Virus record (IMG/VR): IMGVR_UViG_3300020200_001050
Coordinates: 1 to 64,000 of that record
Length of the DNA stretch: 64,000 nt
Source of the DNA: a virus
Strand: one strand, 5' to 3'
Position numbers and translations under genes: made by a program. The notes under the pieces are model-generated. The model was not told where the DNA came from. It did no database searches and saw only the letters and a list, made by a program, of their open reading frames with translations. The first letter of the stretch is position 1. Each line of letters opens with the position of its first letter. Below are positions 5,723 to 13,995 of the stretch, piece by piece.

Positions 5723-6151
5723 TTATTTTAGATGTGATTTCAGCATCCAAGCATACTTGTCGTGGATGTTGATGCGTTCTTCTAAAAAATTAATGACACC
5801 TGCTTCTTTGATAGTCTCCGCTTCACCTCTGGCGCGATACAAACTTGCCCGAACTAAATCGTTAGCTGCTATGAGCCCCGCGATCATTTCGTGAGAATCA
5901 TATATTGTAGAATCTTCCGTCACTTCTGAATTTTCCAGGAGTGCGAGAAGAGATACGGGAACATAGACTCCAAGTGCGCGAATGTGTTCGGCAATGGGAT
6001 CTACTGCATTGTGAAGTTCCGTATAAAGTGTCCCGAAGAACTGATGAAGGGACGCAAACAACATTCCTTCTGCATTCCAATGTGCTACATGCGCCTTATA
6101 ATACATCACAAACGTATTGGCTAAAACTTTTTTCATTTCTTCTATTAACAT
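5723..6151 (-). CDS. dps: Dps-like ferritin (DNA protection during starvation)
   Basis: The 142-residue protein matches the Dps four-helix fold: AHWNAEG at 23-29, then LHQFFGTLYTELHNAVDPIAEHIRALG. The ferroxidase residues H24, H36, D51 and E55 keep exactly the spacing 12-15-4 known from bacterial Dps (His51, His63, Asp78, Glu82 in E. coli). Dps oxidises Fe(II) with peroxide and stores iron in a 12-mer shell. The N-terminal DNA-binding lysine tail of E. coli Dps is absent. The gene is one base away from the zinc-ribbon gene. Likely captured from a host to manage oxidative stress or iron during infection. Confidence 0.92.
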   Translation of the reverse strand: MLIEEMKKVLANTFVMYYKAHVAHWNAEGMLFASLHQFFGTLYTELHNAVDPIAEHIRALGVYVPVSLLALLENSEVTEDSTIYDSHEMIAGLIAANDLVRASLYRARGEAETIKEAGVINFLEERINIHDKYAWMLKSHLK

Positions 6152-6155
6152 AAAT

Positions 6156-6638
6156 TCACCTCAAATCAGATAGTTTAACACCTTTCCAATTAATAATTGT
6201 TGATTGGGGATATTCACTGAAATGAATAGCTTTATTTTCAAAAAGGTTATAATATAAAAGTAAATCCGAACATTTTTGTAAACCTTTAATATCTATATAG
6301 ATAATGTCTGGCTTTTTATCTTGCGGAGGAAAATCAATTTCATATAGCAATCCCGCACTGTGAGGATATTCAATTTTACCATCATCCTTGCGATTTGTAA
6401 AACCATATATGGGGGAATATATAGCTAGATCTGGAATATAGTCATGATTGACATCATAGAGTTCAGCAAATAATCCGTTTGGTGCTATAAGAGTAGCAAT
6501 AATTCGCGGTTCGCCATCTGGTTTTAGTGATTGAAAAATAGAACATTTTAATGTTTCGGTGCTCAAATGAGCATTTCCGATTGAAACAGATAATAACAAT
6601 AACACACTCATCATTATACTAATGAGTAGTAGTTTCAT
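6156..6638 (-). CDS. Exported hypothetical protein with signal peptide
   Basis: The 160-residue product begins MKLLLISIMMSVLLLLSVSIGNAH, a clear signal peptide with cleavage after about residue 23 (GNA-H). The mature part includes DVNHDYIPDLAIYSP, which resembles a short calcium-binding or FG-GAP-like loop, and two cysteines that could pair in the periplasm. The ATG at 6638 follows AAGGAG. A perfect late motif TATAAATA (6679-6672) stands 34 bases upstream. An exported late protein could modify the envelope, block superinfection or be part of release; no family recognised. Confidence 0.7.
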   Translation of the reverse strand: MKLLLISIMMSVLLLLSVSIGNAHLSTETLKCSIFQSLKPDGEPRIIATLIAPNGLFAELYDVNHDYIPDLAIYSPIYGFTNRKDDGKIEYPHSAGLLYEIDFPPQDKKPDIIYIDIKGLQKCSDLLLYYNLFENKAIHFSEYPQSTIINWKGVKLSDLR

Positions 6639-6671
6639 AAAACTCCTTGAACATGTGAAAACTATAGAATA

Positions 6672-6679
6672 TATTTATA
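6672..6679 (-). promoter_or_regulatory. T4-type late promoter TATAAATA
   Basis: An exact TATAAATA on the minus strand, 34 bases before ATG 6638 of the exported protein, in the gap behind nrdB. T4-like gp55 (encoded at 42389-42910) recognises this motif. Confidence 0.65.
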
Positions 6680-6688
6680 CAATTTAAG

Positions 6689-7675
6689 TTATGTAGTAGC
6701 CCACACATCTTCCCATGATCCACTGAGTGCACCTTTCGCATAATCGTTGCTGCGATTTTCAAAGAAATTGGTGTGGCCTGGAGCATTTACCATTCCCTCC
6801 ACCCACGATAACGGATTCTTTTTCACTTTGAAGATGCCTTTCATACTCATTGAAATTAAGCGACGATCTGCTATATACCGAATGTACTGTTTGACTTCCT
6901 CAGCTGTTAAATTGGACATCGGACCCATCTTATAGGCAAGATCAATAAATTGATCCTCTAAGTCCACCATCTTTTCAGCAATCGTATAGATGCTAGATTT
7001 CAACTTATCATCCCAAATCTCTGGGTGTTCTTCAATGAAAATTCTAAACAATTTAATCATACTCTCACAGTGTTGCGTCTCGTCCACTATGCTCCACGAA
7101 ATGATCTGCCCCATTCCTCGCATCAAGCCATGACGCGGAAAGTTGAGTAACATAATAAACGAGGAGAACAACTGTAATCCTTCTGTAAATGCTGAAAATG
7201 CTGCTATTTGCAAAGCCGTTGAATCTTTTGAGACTGCACGATCACTAATTTTCAGTAAATAATCGTGCTTGTTTTTCATTTCCTGATATTCTAGAAACTC
7301 GTTGTAGGTAGACTCTGGCATTCCTAACGTTTCAATTAAATGCGAATATGCTGCAATATGTACCGCTTCTCGCGCAGCAAATCCTAGCAGCATCATGCGC
7401 ACTTCAGGTGCTTTGAAGTAGGTGAGATAGTGCTTGACATAACCTGATGCAACATCAATATCGCCCTGAGTAAAGAAACGAAAAATGTTGGTAAGAAAAT
7501 ATTTTTGTTCTGGAGTCAGTTTCTTTTTCCAATCAGACACATCTTCCAGCATCGGCACTTCGGTCATAATCCAGTGTGATTTTTCGTGTGCCAACCAAGA
7601 ATCATATGCCCATGGATAGTGAAATGGGCGAAATGCATTTCGTTCATCTGTTAAGAGTAGTTTCTTTTTCGTCAT
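6689..7675 (-). CDS. nrdB: Ribonucleoside-diphosphate reductase, class I beta subunit (NrdB)
   Basis: The 328-residue protein has all metal ligands at canonical spacing: D72, E103, H106, E165, E199 and H202, plus the radical tyrosine Y110 in REAVHIAAY. It therefore belongs to the tyrosyl-radical class rather than the Phe/Leu variants. It holds the diiron cofactor that generates the radical for the NrdA subunit, making dNTP precursors for phage replication. Start 7675 overlaps the stop of an 85-residue gene at ATGA. A late promoter lies just behind it. Confidence 0.96.
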   Translation of the reverse strand: MTKKKLLLTDERNAFRPFHYPWAYDSWLAHEKSHWIMTEVPMLEDVSDWKKKLTPEQKYFLTNIFRFFTQGDIDVASGYVKHYLTYFKAPEVRMMLLGFAAREAVHIAAYSHLIETLGMPESTYNEFLEYQEMKNKHDYLLKISDRAVSKDSTALQIAAFSAFTEGLQLFSSFIMLLNFPRHGLMRGMGQIISWSIVDETQHCESMIKLFRIFIEEHPEIWDDKLKSSIYTIAEKMVDLEDQFIDLAYKMGPMSNLTAEEVKQYIRYIADRRLISMSMKGIFKVKKNPLSWVEGMVNAPGHTNFFENRSNDYAKGALSGSWEDVWATT

Positions 7676-7929
7676 CGAAGTTCCTCATCTAGCCATTTTT
7701 CTGCTGCCAGTGACATGATTTTCTGAAATGCGCGGTCTATCGCCGCATATTGCTCTGAGGTACATGTTAAATCTTTTTTCAAGAAATATAAATCCTGTAG
7801 TTCATCTTCATATTCTTCGTAAGAAATCGCATCATACTGTAACTTGGTTTCTAATTGAATTAATCTTTTAATTAATTTAGTTATCTGGCACGATGGGTCT
7901 TGATGTAACATATTGATTACAGCATCCAT
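7672..7929 (-). CDS. 85-residue protein between nrdA and nrdB
   Basis: A mainly helical, charged product (LIKRLIQLETKLQYDAISYEEYEDELQDLYFLKKDL) with no recognised motif; the helices could form a coiled coil. It lies between nrdA (stop 7966) and nrdB and overlaps the nrdB start by four bases, so it should be made in similar amounts. A role linked to ribonucleotide reductase is inferred from position only. ATG 7929 is used; ATG 7911 is an alternative. Confidence 0.65.
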   Translation of the reverse strand: MDAVINMLHQDPSCQITKLIKRLIQLETKLQYDAISYEEYEDELQDLYFLKKDLTCTSEQYAAIDRAFQKIMSLAAEKWLDEELR

Positions 7930-7965
7930 ATATTTTCTCTTATGCTACGGATTTGATCTTAAAAA

Positions 7966-9759
7966 TCATCCCTCACATGCCAAACAGGTATCTTCCCCCG
8001 ATGCTAAGGCTTTTAAATCAATTTCTTCAATCACCTTACGTTCAATGCGTTTGGCAACTTTATCTGCCTTCGCGAGCTTTTCACTTCGGCAATAATATAG
8101 TGTTTTTAATCCTTGCGTCCAAGCGAGAAAATGAACTGCATGCAAATACTTAATATTGACATCAGGGCGAAAGAATAAATTAATAGACTGTGATTGATCA
8201 ATGTGTTCCTGTCGGTCGGCTGCATGTTGAACGACCCATCGCTGATCAATTTCCATCGCAGTCTTAAACACTAATTTAGTATTCTCATCTAAAAACTCTA
8301 GATGCTGAACAGAGCCGTCATTCGCAATAATGGAAGACCACACTTCATCATACCATCCCTCTTTGTGTTTCTCAATTTCTTTTTTTAAAATCACATCAAG
8401 ATATCGATTCTTGTTCAAATACATCCCTGAGAGAGTATCCTGCCGATATGCATTCGCACGAAATGGTTCTACACTGGGTGACGTATTACCCATGATAATA
8501 GAACTGGAGGCATTGGGTGCCACTGCTATCATATGAGAGAACCGACGCCCCGTATTCACAGCATCAGGTGCTTCACCCCGCTCTTTTCCTAAACGCAGAT
8601 TCGCTTCGTCCAACTGTTTACGAATGTGTTTGAACATATTTTTGTTCAGAGAGGTGGCAGCCGCAGACTCCCACGGAACATTCTTCTGCTGAAGATAGGC
8701 ATGAAACCCCAAGGCACCGATTCCAATACTACGTTCGCGTGTTGCCGAATACTTTGCGCGTTCAATTTCTTTGGGTGCATTGTCAATGAAATATTGTAAC
8801 ACATTATCTAACATTTCAGCAATATCTGATAGAAAGTCTGTGTTTTTCTTCCAATCATCATAATATTCCAGATTGACAGAGGAAAGACAACACACCGCCG
8901 TGCGATCTTTGTCAGTAGGTAGAATGATTTCTGAACACAAATTGGATTGCTTGATACTCAATCCCAGCTTCTTCTGCCACTCAGGCAACTGCTTGTTAGA
9001 AGTATCAATAAAATGCAAATAGGGTTCGCCTGTCTGCATACGAATCTCCATAATCCGTTGCCACAAGTCTTTAGCTGAGACAGTATCGCGCACTGTACCC
9101 GAATGCGGGTCTTTCAATTCCCACGCATCAGAAGCGACTGGATCTACCATGCATGTTTCAATAATTTTCATAAATGCATCAGACACATTAATGCCATGAT
9201 GTAGATTCTGACATCGCATGTTCGGATCACCCGTTGGCTTTCTCATTTCTAAAAACATCAGAATGTCTGGATGAGAGATGTCTAGATAGGTAGCATAACT
9301 TCCGCGTCGAGTGCGTCCTTGCCGATACGCAAGACAAGAAGAATCATAAATGCGTAAATGCGGCATGATGCCGACGGACTTGTTATCGGTCGAACGAATG
9401 CCAATTCCAATACCAACACCACCACCCAACATGGATAACCAATTGACTTCGGATAATGTATCTACTAACCCCTCAGCGGTGTCAGCTAGATATGGCAAAT
9501 AACAACTGATTGGCAACTGTCGTTTTCGTGCTGCAAAAGATAAAATTGGTGTCGCATAACTCAACCAGTGCTTAGACGCATACTCATAGAGACGTTGCGC
9601 GTGGTCAGGATTACTGCCGAATTGTTTCGAAACAAATGCGAACCGATCTTGCGGTGAACATTCCTCTTCAGTCATATAAGATTCTTTGAGTCGTTTGATG
9701 CCCAGTTCATCAAACAATGCATCACGGGTATAGTCAACAACAACGGTCTGGTTGGTCAT
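7966..9759 (-). CDS. nrdA: Ribonucleoside-diphosphate reductase, class I alpha subunit (NrdA)
   Basis: The 597-residue catalytic subunit shows the NLCSE active site (N273, C275, E277), the redox pair C86 (PISCYLP) and C290 (AVCCLSS), and GGGVGIGIG near 112-120. The C-terminus ends TCLACEG, the CxxC that accepts electrons from thioredoxin or glutaredoxin. It starts without the usual N-terminal ATP-cone, so allosteric overall-activity control is probably lost, as in many phage enzymes. It reduces ribonucleotides with NrdB. The gene follows thyX by four bases. Confidence 0.97.
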   Translation of the reverse strand: MTNQTVVVDYTRDALFDELGIKRLKESYMTEEECSPQDRFAFVSKQFGSNPDHAQRLYEYASKHWLSYATPILSFAARKRQLPISCYLPYLADTAEGLVDTLSEVNWLSMLGGGVGIGIGIRSTDNKSVGIMPHLRIYDSSCLAYRQGRTRRGSYATYLDISHPDILMFLEMRKPTGDPNMRCQNLHHGINVSDAFMKIIETCMVDPVASDAWELKDPHSGTVRDTVSAKDLWQRIMEIRMQTGEPYLHFIDTSNKQLPEWQKKLGLSIKQSNLCSEIILPTDKDRTAVCCLSSVNLEYYDDWKKNTDFLSDIAEMLDNVLQYFIDNAPKEIERAKYSATRERSIGIGALGFHAYLQQKNVPWESAAATSLNKNMFKHIRKQLDEANLRLGKERGEAPDAVNTGRRFSHMIAVAPNASSSIIMGNTSPSVEPFRANAYRQDTLSGMYLNKNRYLDVILKKEIEKHKEGWYDEVWSSIIANDGSVQHLEFLDENTKLVFKTAMEIDQRWVVQHAADRQEHIDQSQSINLFFRPDVNIKYLHAVHFLAWTQGLKTLYYCRSEKLAKADKVAKRIERKVIEEIDLKALASGEDTCLACEG

Positions 9760-9763
9760 GGTG

Positions 9764-10435
9764 TTAGTCCTGTTCTAGTGCTTGCGTAATGGTTGGAAAT
9801 TCTTGTTGGAGGATTGTCCAACAGGCTTCTGCAATTTCTTGATGTTCTAGTTGTGTTCCATTTTTTCGTCGCAAGTCGCAATAATGAATCCAGCTTCGAA
9901 TGGTCCCAGCCATATAGAGTCGGCTCATCGTGCAACCTTCCGGCAGAACTGCTCGCGCTTGTTCTTTCGCAATTCCGTTTCTAACTGCCCACGCATAGAT
10001 TGTTTGGGCTTTTAGAATTATATCTTGTTGTCGCACCTCCCATTCTTGTTTGAGTGTATTATCGGTAGTAATCAAACTATTTTGACGATTCTTCATATCT
10101 TGAAGCCGTGCGTCCTTCGTAATAAACTTCAAATCTTTTGTTGGATCAGCATAGCGTTGAGAAAATTCCTGAAATGAAAATGATCGATGCCGCAAGATTT
10201 GTCGAGCAATATCACGAGTGGTATTAATCTCCAGCGTTAAACTCACCATTTCAAGTGGACTCCAATGTTTGTTCTTGAGAAGATACCGAATCAATTTGGG
10301 TCCGGTGTCCATGTTTGATTGATTAGCAGGATTAGACACGCGAGCACAATATGCAATCAAGTCCTCAGCAGTCTTGACGCCATCAATTTTAGGAGTTGAG
10401 ACGGCTACAAGTTTGACGAGGTGTTCTGTGGTCAT
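9764..10435 (-). CDS. thyX: FAD-dependent thymidylate synthase ThyX
   Basis: The 223-residue protein contains the ThyX signature RHRSFSFQEFSQRY at about residue 101 (R-H-R-x5-S-x-R-Y type) and a C-terminal RSWIHYCDLR substrate-binding segment. ThyX methylates dUMP to dTMP using methylene-tetrahydrofolate, FAD and NADPH. Start 10435 (MTTEHLVKL) is one base after the primase stop; the open frame upstream lies inside the primase gene. Together with nrdA/nrdB it forms a dNTP supply block. Confidence 0.95.
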   Translation of the reverse strand: MTTEHLVKLVAVSTPKIDGVKTAEDLIAYCARVSNPANQSNMDTGPKLIRYLLKNKHWSPLEMVSLTLEINTTRDIARQILRHRSFSFQEFSQRYADPTKDLKFITKDARLQDMKNRQNSLITTDNTLKQEWEVRQQDIILKAQTIYAWAVRNGIAKEQARAVLPEGCTMSRLYMAGTIRSWIHYCDLRRKNGTQLEHQEIAEACWTILQQEFPTITQALEQD

Positions 10436-10436
10436 T

Positions 10437-11465
10437 TTACACTTTTTTCCAAAACGCGAGTTTTGTTTTCGCGGTAAGTCCTGATGCGGAGTCACGATAA
10501 ATTGCCTGTGTTAATTCTTCACTGGTGTGCCCATTTAAAATCATTTCGTTAATGTCTTTTCCACGAATTGTCTCAGACCAGAACATCACTCGATATCCTC
10601 CGTAAATGGCTTTGCGCATCATTTCTACAATTTCTTTATTGCGTCGTTCATTATCAAAGACCAAATATACATCCGAATGATTGACCTGTGCCGCAACTGT
10701 CATCAAATTCACATCCCCCGACGCGACGGCATTTTCAAAGAACAAACTATCCAATGGACCTTCTGTGATGATCAGAGGTTGATCGGATTTGATTCGTTCA
10801 AGCCCATATACCAACTTTTCTGTGCCATCTGTAAGACGAATCGTGACATAGCGTAACTCAGCAGCGGCAGCAAGAGCGCGACCAGACATCGCTGCCAGGG
10901 ACCCATATGTATCATAAAAAGGAATTAGTAATCGGGCATCAGCGCGAACTTTCTTCAATTCGTCAGGAGCTAAGTGACGAATTACTGTTTCATAGTTATC
11001 GGTATAATGAAGCAATGACCATCGGGACACCGGAATCTGTCGGCGCATCAAGTACAACCGACAATGATGTTGATCAGGAAGATAATCGCATCGTTCAGCA
11101 CCTTCAATTGTAGTCTGTTTGACTACATCAAATCGGACCGCAGGAATACTTTGTACTCGCGTCTGCTGAATCTTCTTTTGATGCTGGTGTGAATCACTGT
11201 ATGATTCAAGCAGATACTCCTTATATAGTAAAGAATCGAATTGTTTAAGAATCGTTCGAATCTGATGCGTTCTGGCGCAATTGTGACATTTATAGATGAT
11301 CCGATCCTTCTCGCGAAAGAAGTACCCACGCATCTTGGTTTTCTTTTTTTGTGAATCGCCACAAAGAAAACATCGACAGTTCCATAAATATTCAGACTTA
11401 CGATGAAAGCCTTCTAGACGTACCGAGATCAGCTGCAAATATTTAATATCGATGAATAAGGACAT
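10437..11465 (-). CDS. 61: DNA primase (T4 gp61-like)
   Basis: The 342-residue protein has an N-terminal zinc ribbon (C32/C35 in CFLCGDS and C60/C63 in CHNC), then a TOPRIM-type core with IITEGPLDSLF and VFDNERRN acidic residues. It makes RNA primers for lagging-strand synthesis together with the gp41 helicase encoded at 27722-29104. In T4 61 is close to recombination genes; here it precedes thyX. The ATG at 11465 is only seven bases from a TATAAT-like box, so the mRNA may be leaderless or start elsewhere. Confidence 0.92.
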   Translation of the reverse strand: MSLFIDIKYLQLISVRLEGFHRKSEYLWNCRCFLCGDSQKKKTKMRGYFFREKDRIIYKCHNCARTHQIRTILKQFDSLLYKEYLLESYSDSHQHQKKIQQTRVQSIPAVRFDVVKQTTIEGAERCDYLPDQHHCRLYLMRRQIPVSRWSLLHYTDNYETVIRHLAPDELKKVRADARLLIPFYDTYGSLAAMSGRALAAAAELRYVTIRLTDGTEKLVYGLERIKSDQPLIITEGPLDSLFFENAVASGDVNLMTVAAQVNHSDVYLVFDNERRNKEIVEMMRKAIYGGYRVMFWSETIRGKDINEMILNGHTSEELTQAIYRDSASGLTAKTKLAFWKKV

Positions 11466-11471
11466 TGACTC

Positions 11472-11500
11472 ATTATATATTATTCACAACTAAATGACAA
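11472..11500 (-). promoter_or_regulatory. Possible sigma70-like promoter before primase gene
   Basis: TTGTCA (11500-11495) and TATAAT (11477-11472) are 17 bases apart. The predicted transcription start coincides with or lies close to the primase ATG, so a leaderless message is possible. The -35 box is imperfect. Confidence 0.4.
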
Positions 11501-11501
11501 A

Positions 11502-11972
11502 TTATTTCAGTAGATTTTCAATTATAGGAACTTGTATTTTTGCAGTGTAATATCCAATAAAGAAAATTAGAACCAGAATTGCCCAAATGACCTTACTGAT
11601 TCTTCCAAGATCAAAGATTGAGAAAAATGATTCATTTTGTTTTTCACACTTATCAGCTGTATTGCGTGCATTGATATAGTCCAGAATTTTTTGTTCTTTT
11701 CGTTCAATCATATCTTCAATATCGCGGACAACGGTGGCGATCCGCGCATACAAATCCTTAATATCCTGTTGAAAAGAAGTTTGAAATCGTTCATGCTGCT
11801 CATGTTTTTCCTCATGAAGAGCAATCATGCGCAGCAAATTGACATTGACTTCTTGGATTTTTTCAATAGACTGAGATAACCGATCAAACAACATCATAGT
11901 CTGTTGAATGTCTCGTGTCAATAAACCAGATTCCAACTTCAACTGTGAAACGTCTTCTTGTAAATCAGACAT
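11502..11972 (-). CDS. Coiled-coil protein with C-terminal membrane anchor
   Basis: The 156-residue product (MSDLQEDVSQLK start, AAGGAA upstream) is a long heptad-rich helix through about residue 115, followed by a hydrophobic span near 127-150 (VIWAILVLIFFIGYYTAK) and a short tail. It is probably a tail-anchored inner-membrane protein. The frame is open to 12008 but that part overlaps the upstream gene. Function unknown; placement between primase and virion-like genes gives no clear clue. Confidence 0.65.
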   Translation of the reverse strand: MSDLQEDVSQLKLESGLLTRDIQQTMMLFDRLSQSIEKIQEVNVNLLRMIALHEEKHEQHERFQTSFQQDIKDLYARIATVVRDIEDMIERKEQKILDYINARNTADKCEKQNESFFSIFDLGRISKVIWAILVLIFFIGYYTAKIQVPIIENLLK

Positions 11973-11980
11973 GGAATTCC

Positions 11981-12340
11981 TTATTTCTTTCCATACCGAA
12001 GATAACACATGGCGCCCGTTCGCTCATCCTGAATCACGATAGGACGGCTGTAGTCTTCATGAGCATATGCACGAATGGCTTGCCCAATCTCATCATCACC
12101 AACATAATTCTCGTAGCGAGTATATTTCTTTTTACCCAATCGTGCTTTATGAAACCAGTCAGCATTGACTTCAAAGACTTCAGCGCCAGCGAACTTTTTC
12201 CGACGCACTATACTTCTCGGTGGTGCACCAGGTTCTCCCTGCGCCCCCACACCGATTCCTGCAATATCACCGCTTCCTGCTGACATCGTTGGAGCATCTT
12301 CAGTTTGCATAGATGGTGAATTTTTTTGTTGTTGGTTCAT
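11981..12340 (-). CDS. Conserved T4-like phage protein (VNADWFHKARLGKKKYxRY)
   Basis: A 119-residue protein with a low-complexity Gly/Ala/Pro N-terminus (about 1-45) and a conserved C-terminal domain with AGAEVFEVNADWFHKARLGK and RPIVIQDERTGAMCYLRYG. From memory this C-terminal domain recurs in T4-like environmental phages without an assigned role. The upstream gene is 11 bases away. Confidence 0.6.
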   Translation of the reverse strand: MNQQQKNSPSMQTEDAPTMSAGSGDIAGIGVGAQGEPGAPPRSIVRRKKFAGAEVFEVNADWFHKARLGKKKYTRYENYVGDDEIGQAIRAYAHEDYSRPIVIQDERTGAMCYLRYGKK

Positions 12341-12351
12341 AGTATGTTCCG

Positions 12352-12738
12352 TTATATTTTTCTTAAAGAATTAATAACATGCTCATTCATGGGAATGAGC
12401 GATGTAATGATGTCGCCATCTCGTATTCCTCGAACAATCTTTGGTAAAACATTCAATAAAATTAAAAACGGTTTTAACACTGAATATTCTGATGACCGAA
12501 TAAAGTAAAACAATAATCGCGTTGAAGGTTCTACACCAAACACATTATAAATTGCAACTAAATGATTTAAAATTAATCGCTCTCGTAATTCTCCCGTCTT
12601 TTGATATCGACGAAACAAGCGACCCAGATAACTGAATCGCTTGAAATCGTCTCTAAATTCGCTCTTGATACAGTTGGGGCGCTCATACGCCTTGACTGCA
12701 TAGAGCATTACATTTTCATCTGTCAACATCTCAAACAT
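12352..12738 (-). CDS. Conserved T4-like phage protein (RLFRRY...RLILNHLVAIYNVFG)
   Basis: The 128-residue helical protein contains SYLGRLFRRYQKTGELRERL, ILNHLVAIYNVFGVEPSTRL and a C-terminal LLNVLPKIV. From memory this layout is one of the most conserved proteins of unknown function in cyanophage-like myoviruses. No catalytic motif is visible. It is three bases from the upstream gene. Confidence 0.7.
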   Translation of the reverse strand: MFEMLTDENVMLYAVKAYERPNCIKSEFRDDFKRFSYLGRLFRRYQKTGELRERLILNHLVAIYNVFGVEPSTRLLFYFIRSSEYSVLKPFLILLNVLPKIVRGIRDGDIITSLIPMNEHVINSLRKI

Positions 12739-12741
12739 TTG

Positions 12742-13152
12742 TTAAGTGTCGAGCGGCTCACCCTCATCATCTTCTGCAGAAAATAAAAAATCATTCAGGG
12801 TTGGCTCGTCCATAATTTCCGCATAAAAATCATACAATCCATTATCATTTTGAACATATGCGAGATACAAAAACAATTGCTTAGAGCCATTAATTAAGTA
12901 TATATGTTCATCCTCCATGGGGTCTAATGAATGGGCAAATACAGGCAAAATTAATTTATAATTTGACATCAATTGATGCACACGCCCGTATCCAATCGCA
13001 GGACTTAAAATTGGCATTTCAAATGCATCAGAAAACTGATCGTTCAATGCATTGTGCCAATTATCCCCCAAGGTCTGATCCATGGGTCCTGCTAAACCCA
13101 CGGTAACTATATCTTCTTCATCAATGGCAAATTGTTTAAATGAAATTGCCAT
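12742..13152 (-). CDS. Hypothetical acidic protein
   Basis: A 136-residue acidic frame starting MAISFKQFAIDEEDIV and ending EDDEGEPLDT. No motif recognised. Short spacing (3 bases) to the downstream gene suggests co-transcription. It may be a structural or scaffold-associated factor given neighbours of virion type, but this is inference. Confidence 0.55.
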   Translation of the reverse strand: MAISFKQFAIDEEDIVTVGLAGPMDQTLGDNWHNALNDQFSDAFEMPILSPAIGYGRVHQLMSNYKLILPVFAHSLDPMEDEHIYLINGSKQLFLYLAYVQNDNGLYDFYAEIMDEPTLNDFLFSAEDDEGEPLDT

Positions 13153-13179
13153 AATAGATTCTCCTACATGTTATACATA

Positions 13180-13473
13180 TTATGTTATTGACCCCATGGC
13201 AACGATTGTTTCAACATGAGTACGTCCAGCACGGCCACCCGTGCCTGTTCTCTTAAGTACCCATCCCGCATGACCACCCTTCACCGTTCCCGCTGTATTT
13301 TGTTCCGTAGCAGTCACACCAAACACGCCATCCGTTGAGCCTGTAAAAAATACATTTGCTGTCGTGTTCTCAAAGGCTAAATCCATATTAGCCTGAGTCT
13401 GGGCGACTCTAAGTTGTGAAAGCACAAGCTTTGGTGCGCTTGTATTTGCGTCAGTTGATTTCCATAGAGACAT
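13180..13473 (-). CDS. Small Gly/Thr-rich virion-like protein (MSLWKSTD...VAMGSIT)
   Basis: A 97-residue protein with the recurrent start MSLWKSTDA and end GWVLKRTGTGGRAGRTHVET. From memory this family is common in T4-like marine phages and is found near structural genes. The glycine/threonine content and lack of catalytic residues suit a small virion component. ATG follows AAGGAG by seven bases. Confidence 0.65.
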   Translation of the reverse strand: MSLWKSTDANTSAPKLVLSQLRVAQTQANMDLAFENTTANVFFTGSTDGVFGVTATEQNTAGTVKGGHAGWVLKRTGTGGRAGRTHVETIVAMGSIT

Positions 13474-13494
13474 TGTATTACTCCTTGTAAAAAG

Positions 13495-13995
13495 TTAATA
13501 AATCCCGTGCTTCTTTAATTGATCTAGTGTATGACTCACACTCTGATGATAAATAGTTTTACCCCCAGCCCGTTCAAACTCAATAATGTTATCTTTAAAA
13601 TCATCAATTAACAAATTCGAACCTGCTTCCGATTGTGCATAATATTTCTTCTCTGATCGTTTCACAATATGAACTCGATTCAACGAAACTCCTAGATTCT
13701 TTTTGACCCACATCATTTTACCAATTCGTGAATACTTTACTCCCGCTTCGCGATCCCAGGAGGCTTCTGCGGACAAGATTTGTGCGTCATATTTAGTAAT
13801 TACACGCCATAACCGCATCGCATCAGGCATCATCGGTAGATTGCTCCAAAATATCTCTTTCAACTTCAGAATTCTTTCCTGATCTTCTTTCTTCACCGAA
13901 TCTAACACCGAAGACATAAAACGATGCCCGACAGCGAGTTCAGCCCCACGCTCGAAATTGACCAACACCCCATCCATATCACAGTAAATAATCAT
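13495..13995 (-). CDS. HAD-superfamily 5'-nucleotidase-like phosphatase
   Basis: The 166-residue protein begins MIIYCDMDGVLVNF, the HAD motif I (DMDG) with both catalytic aspartates, and continues with ILSAEASWDREAG (motif II region) and LLIDDFKDNI (DD motif IV). The size and layout resemble 5'(3')-deoxyribonucleotidases or polynucleotide phosphatase domains. It may dephosphorylate nucleotides or DNA/RNA ends. Its ATG overlaps the stop of the upstream gene (ATGA). Confidence 0.75.
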   Translation of the reverse strand: MIIYCDMDGVLVNFERGAELAVGHRFMSSVLDSVKKEDQERILKLKEIFWSNLPMMPDAMRLWRVITKYDAQILSAEASWDREAGVKYSRIGKMMWVKKNLGVSLNRVHIVKRSEKKYYAQSEAGSNLLIDDFKDNIIEFERAGGKTIYHQSVSHTLDQLKKHGIY

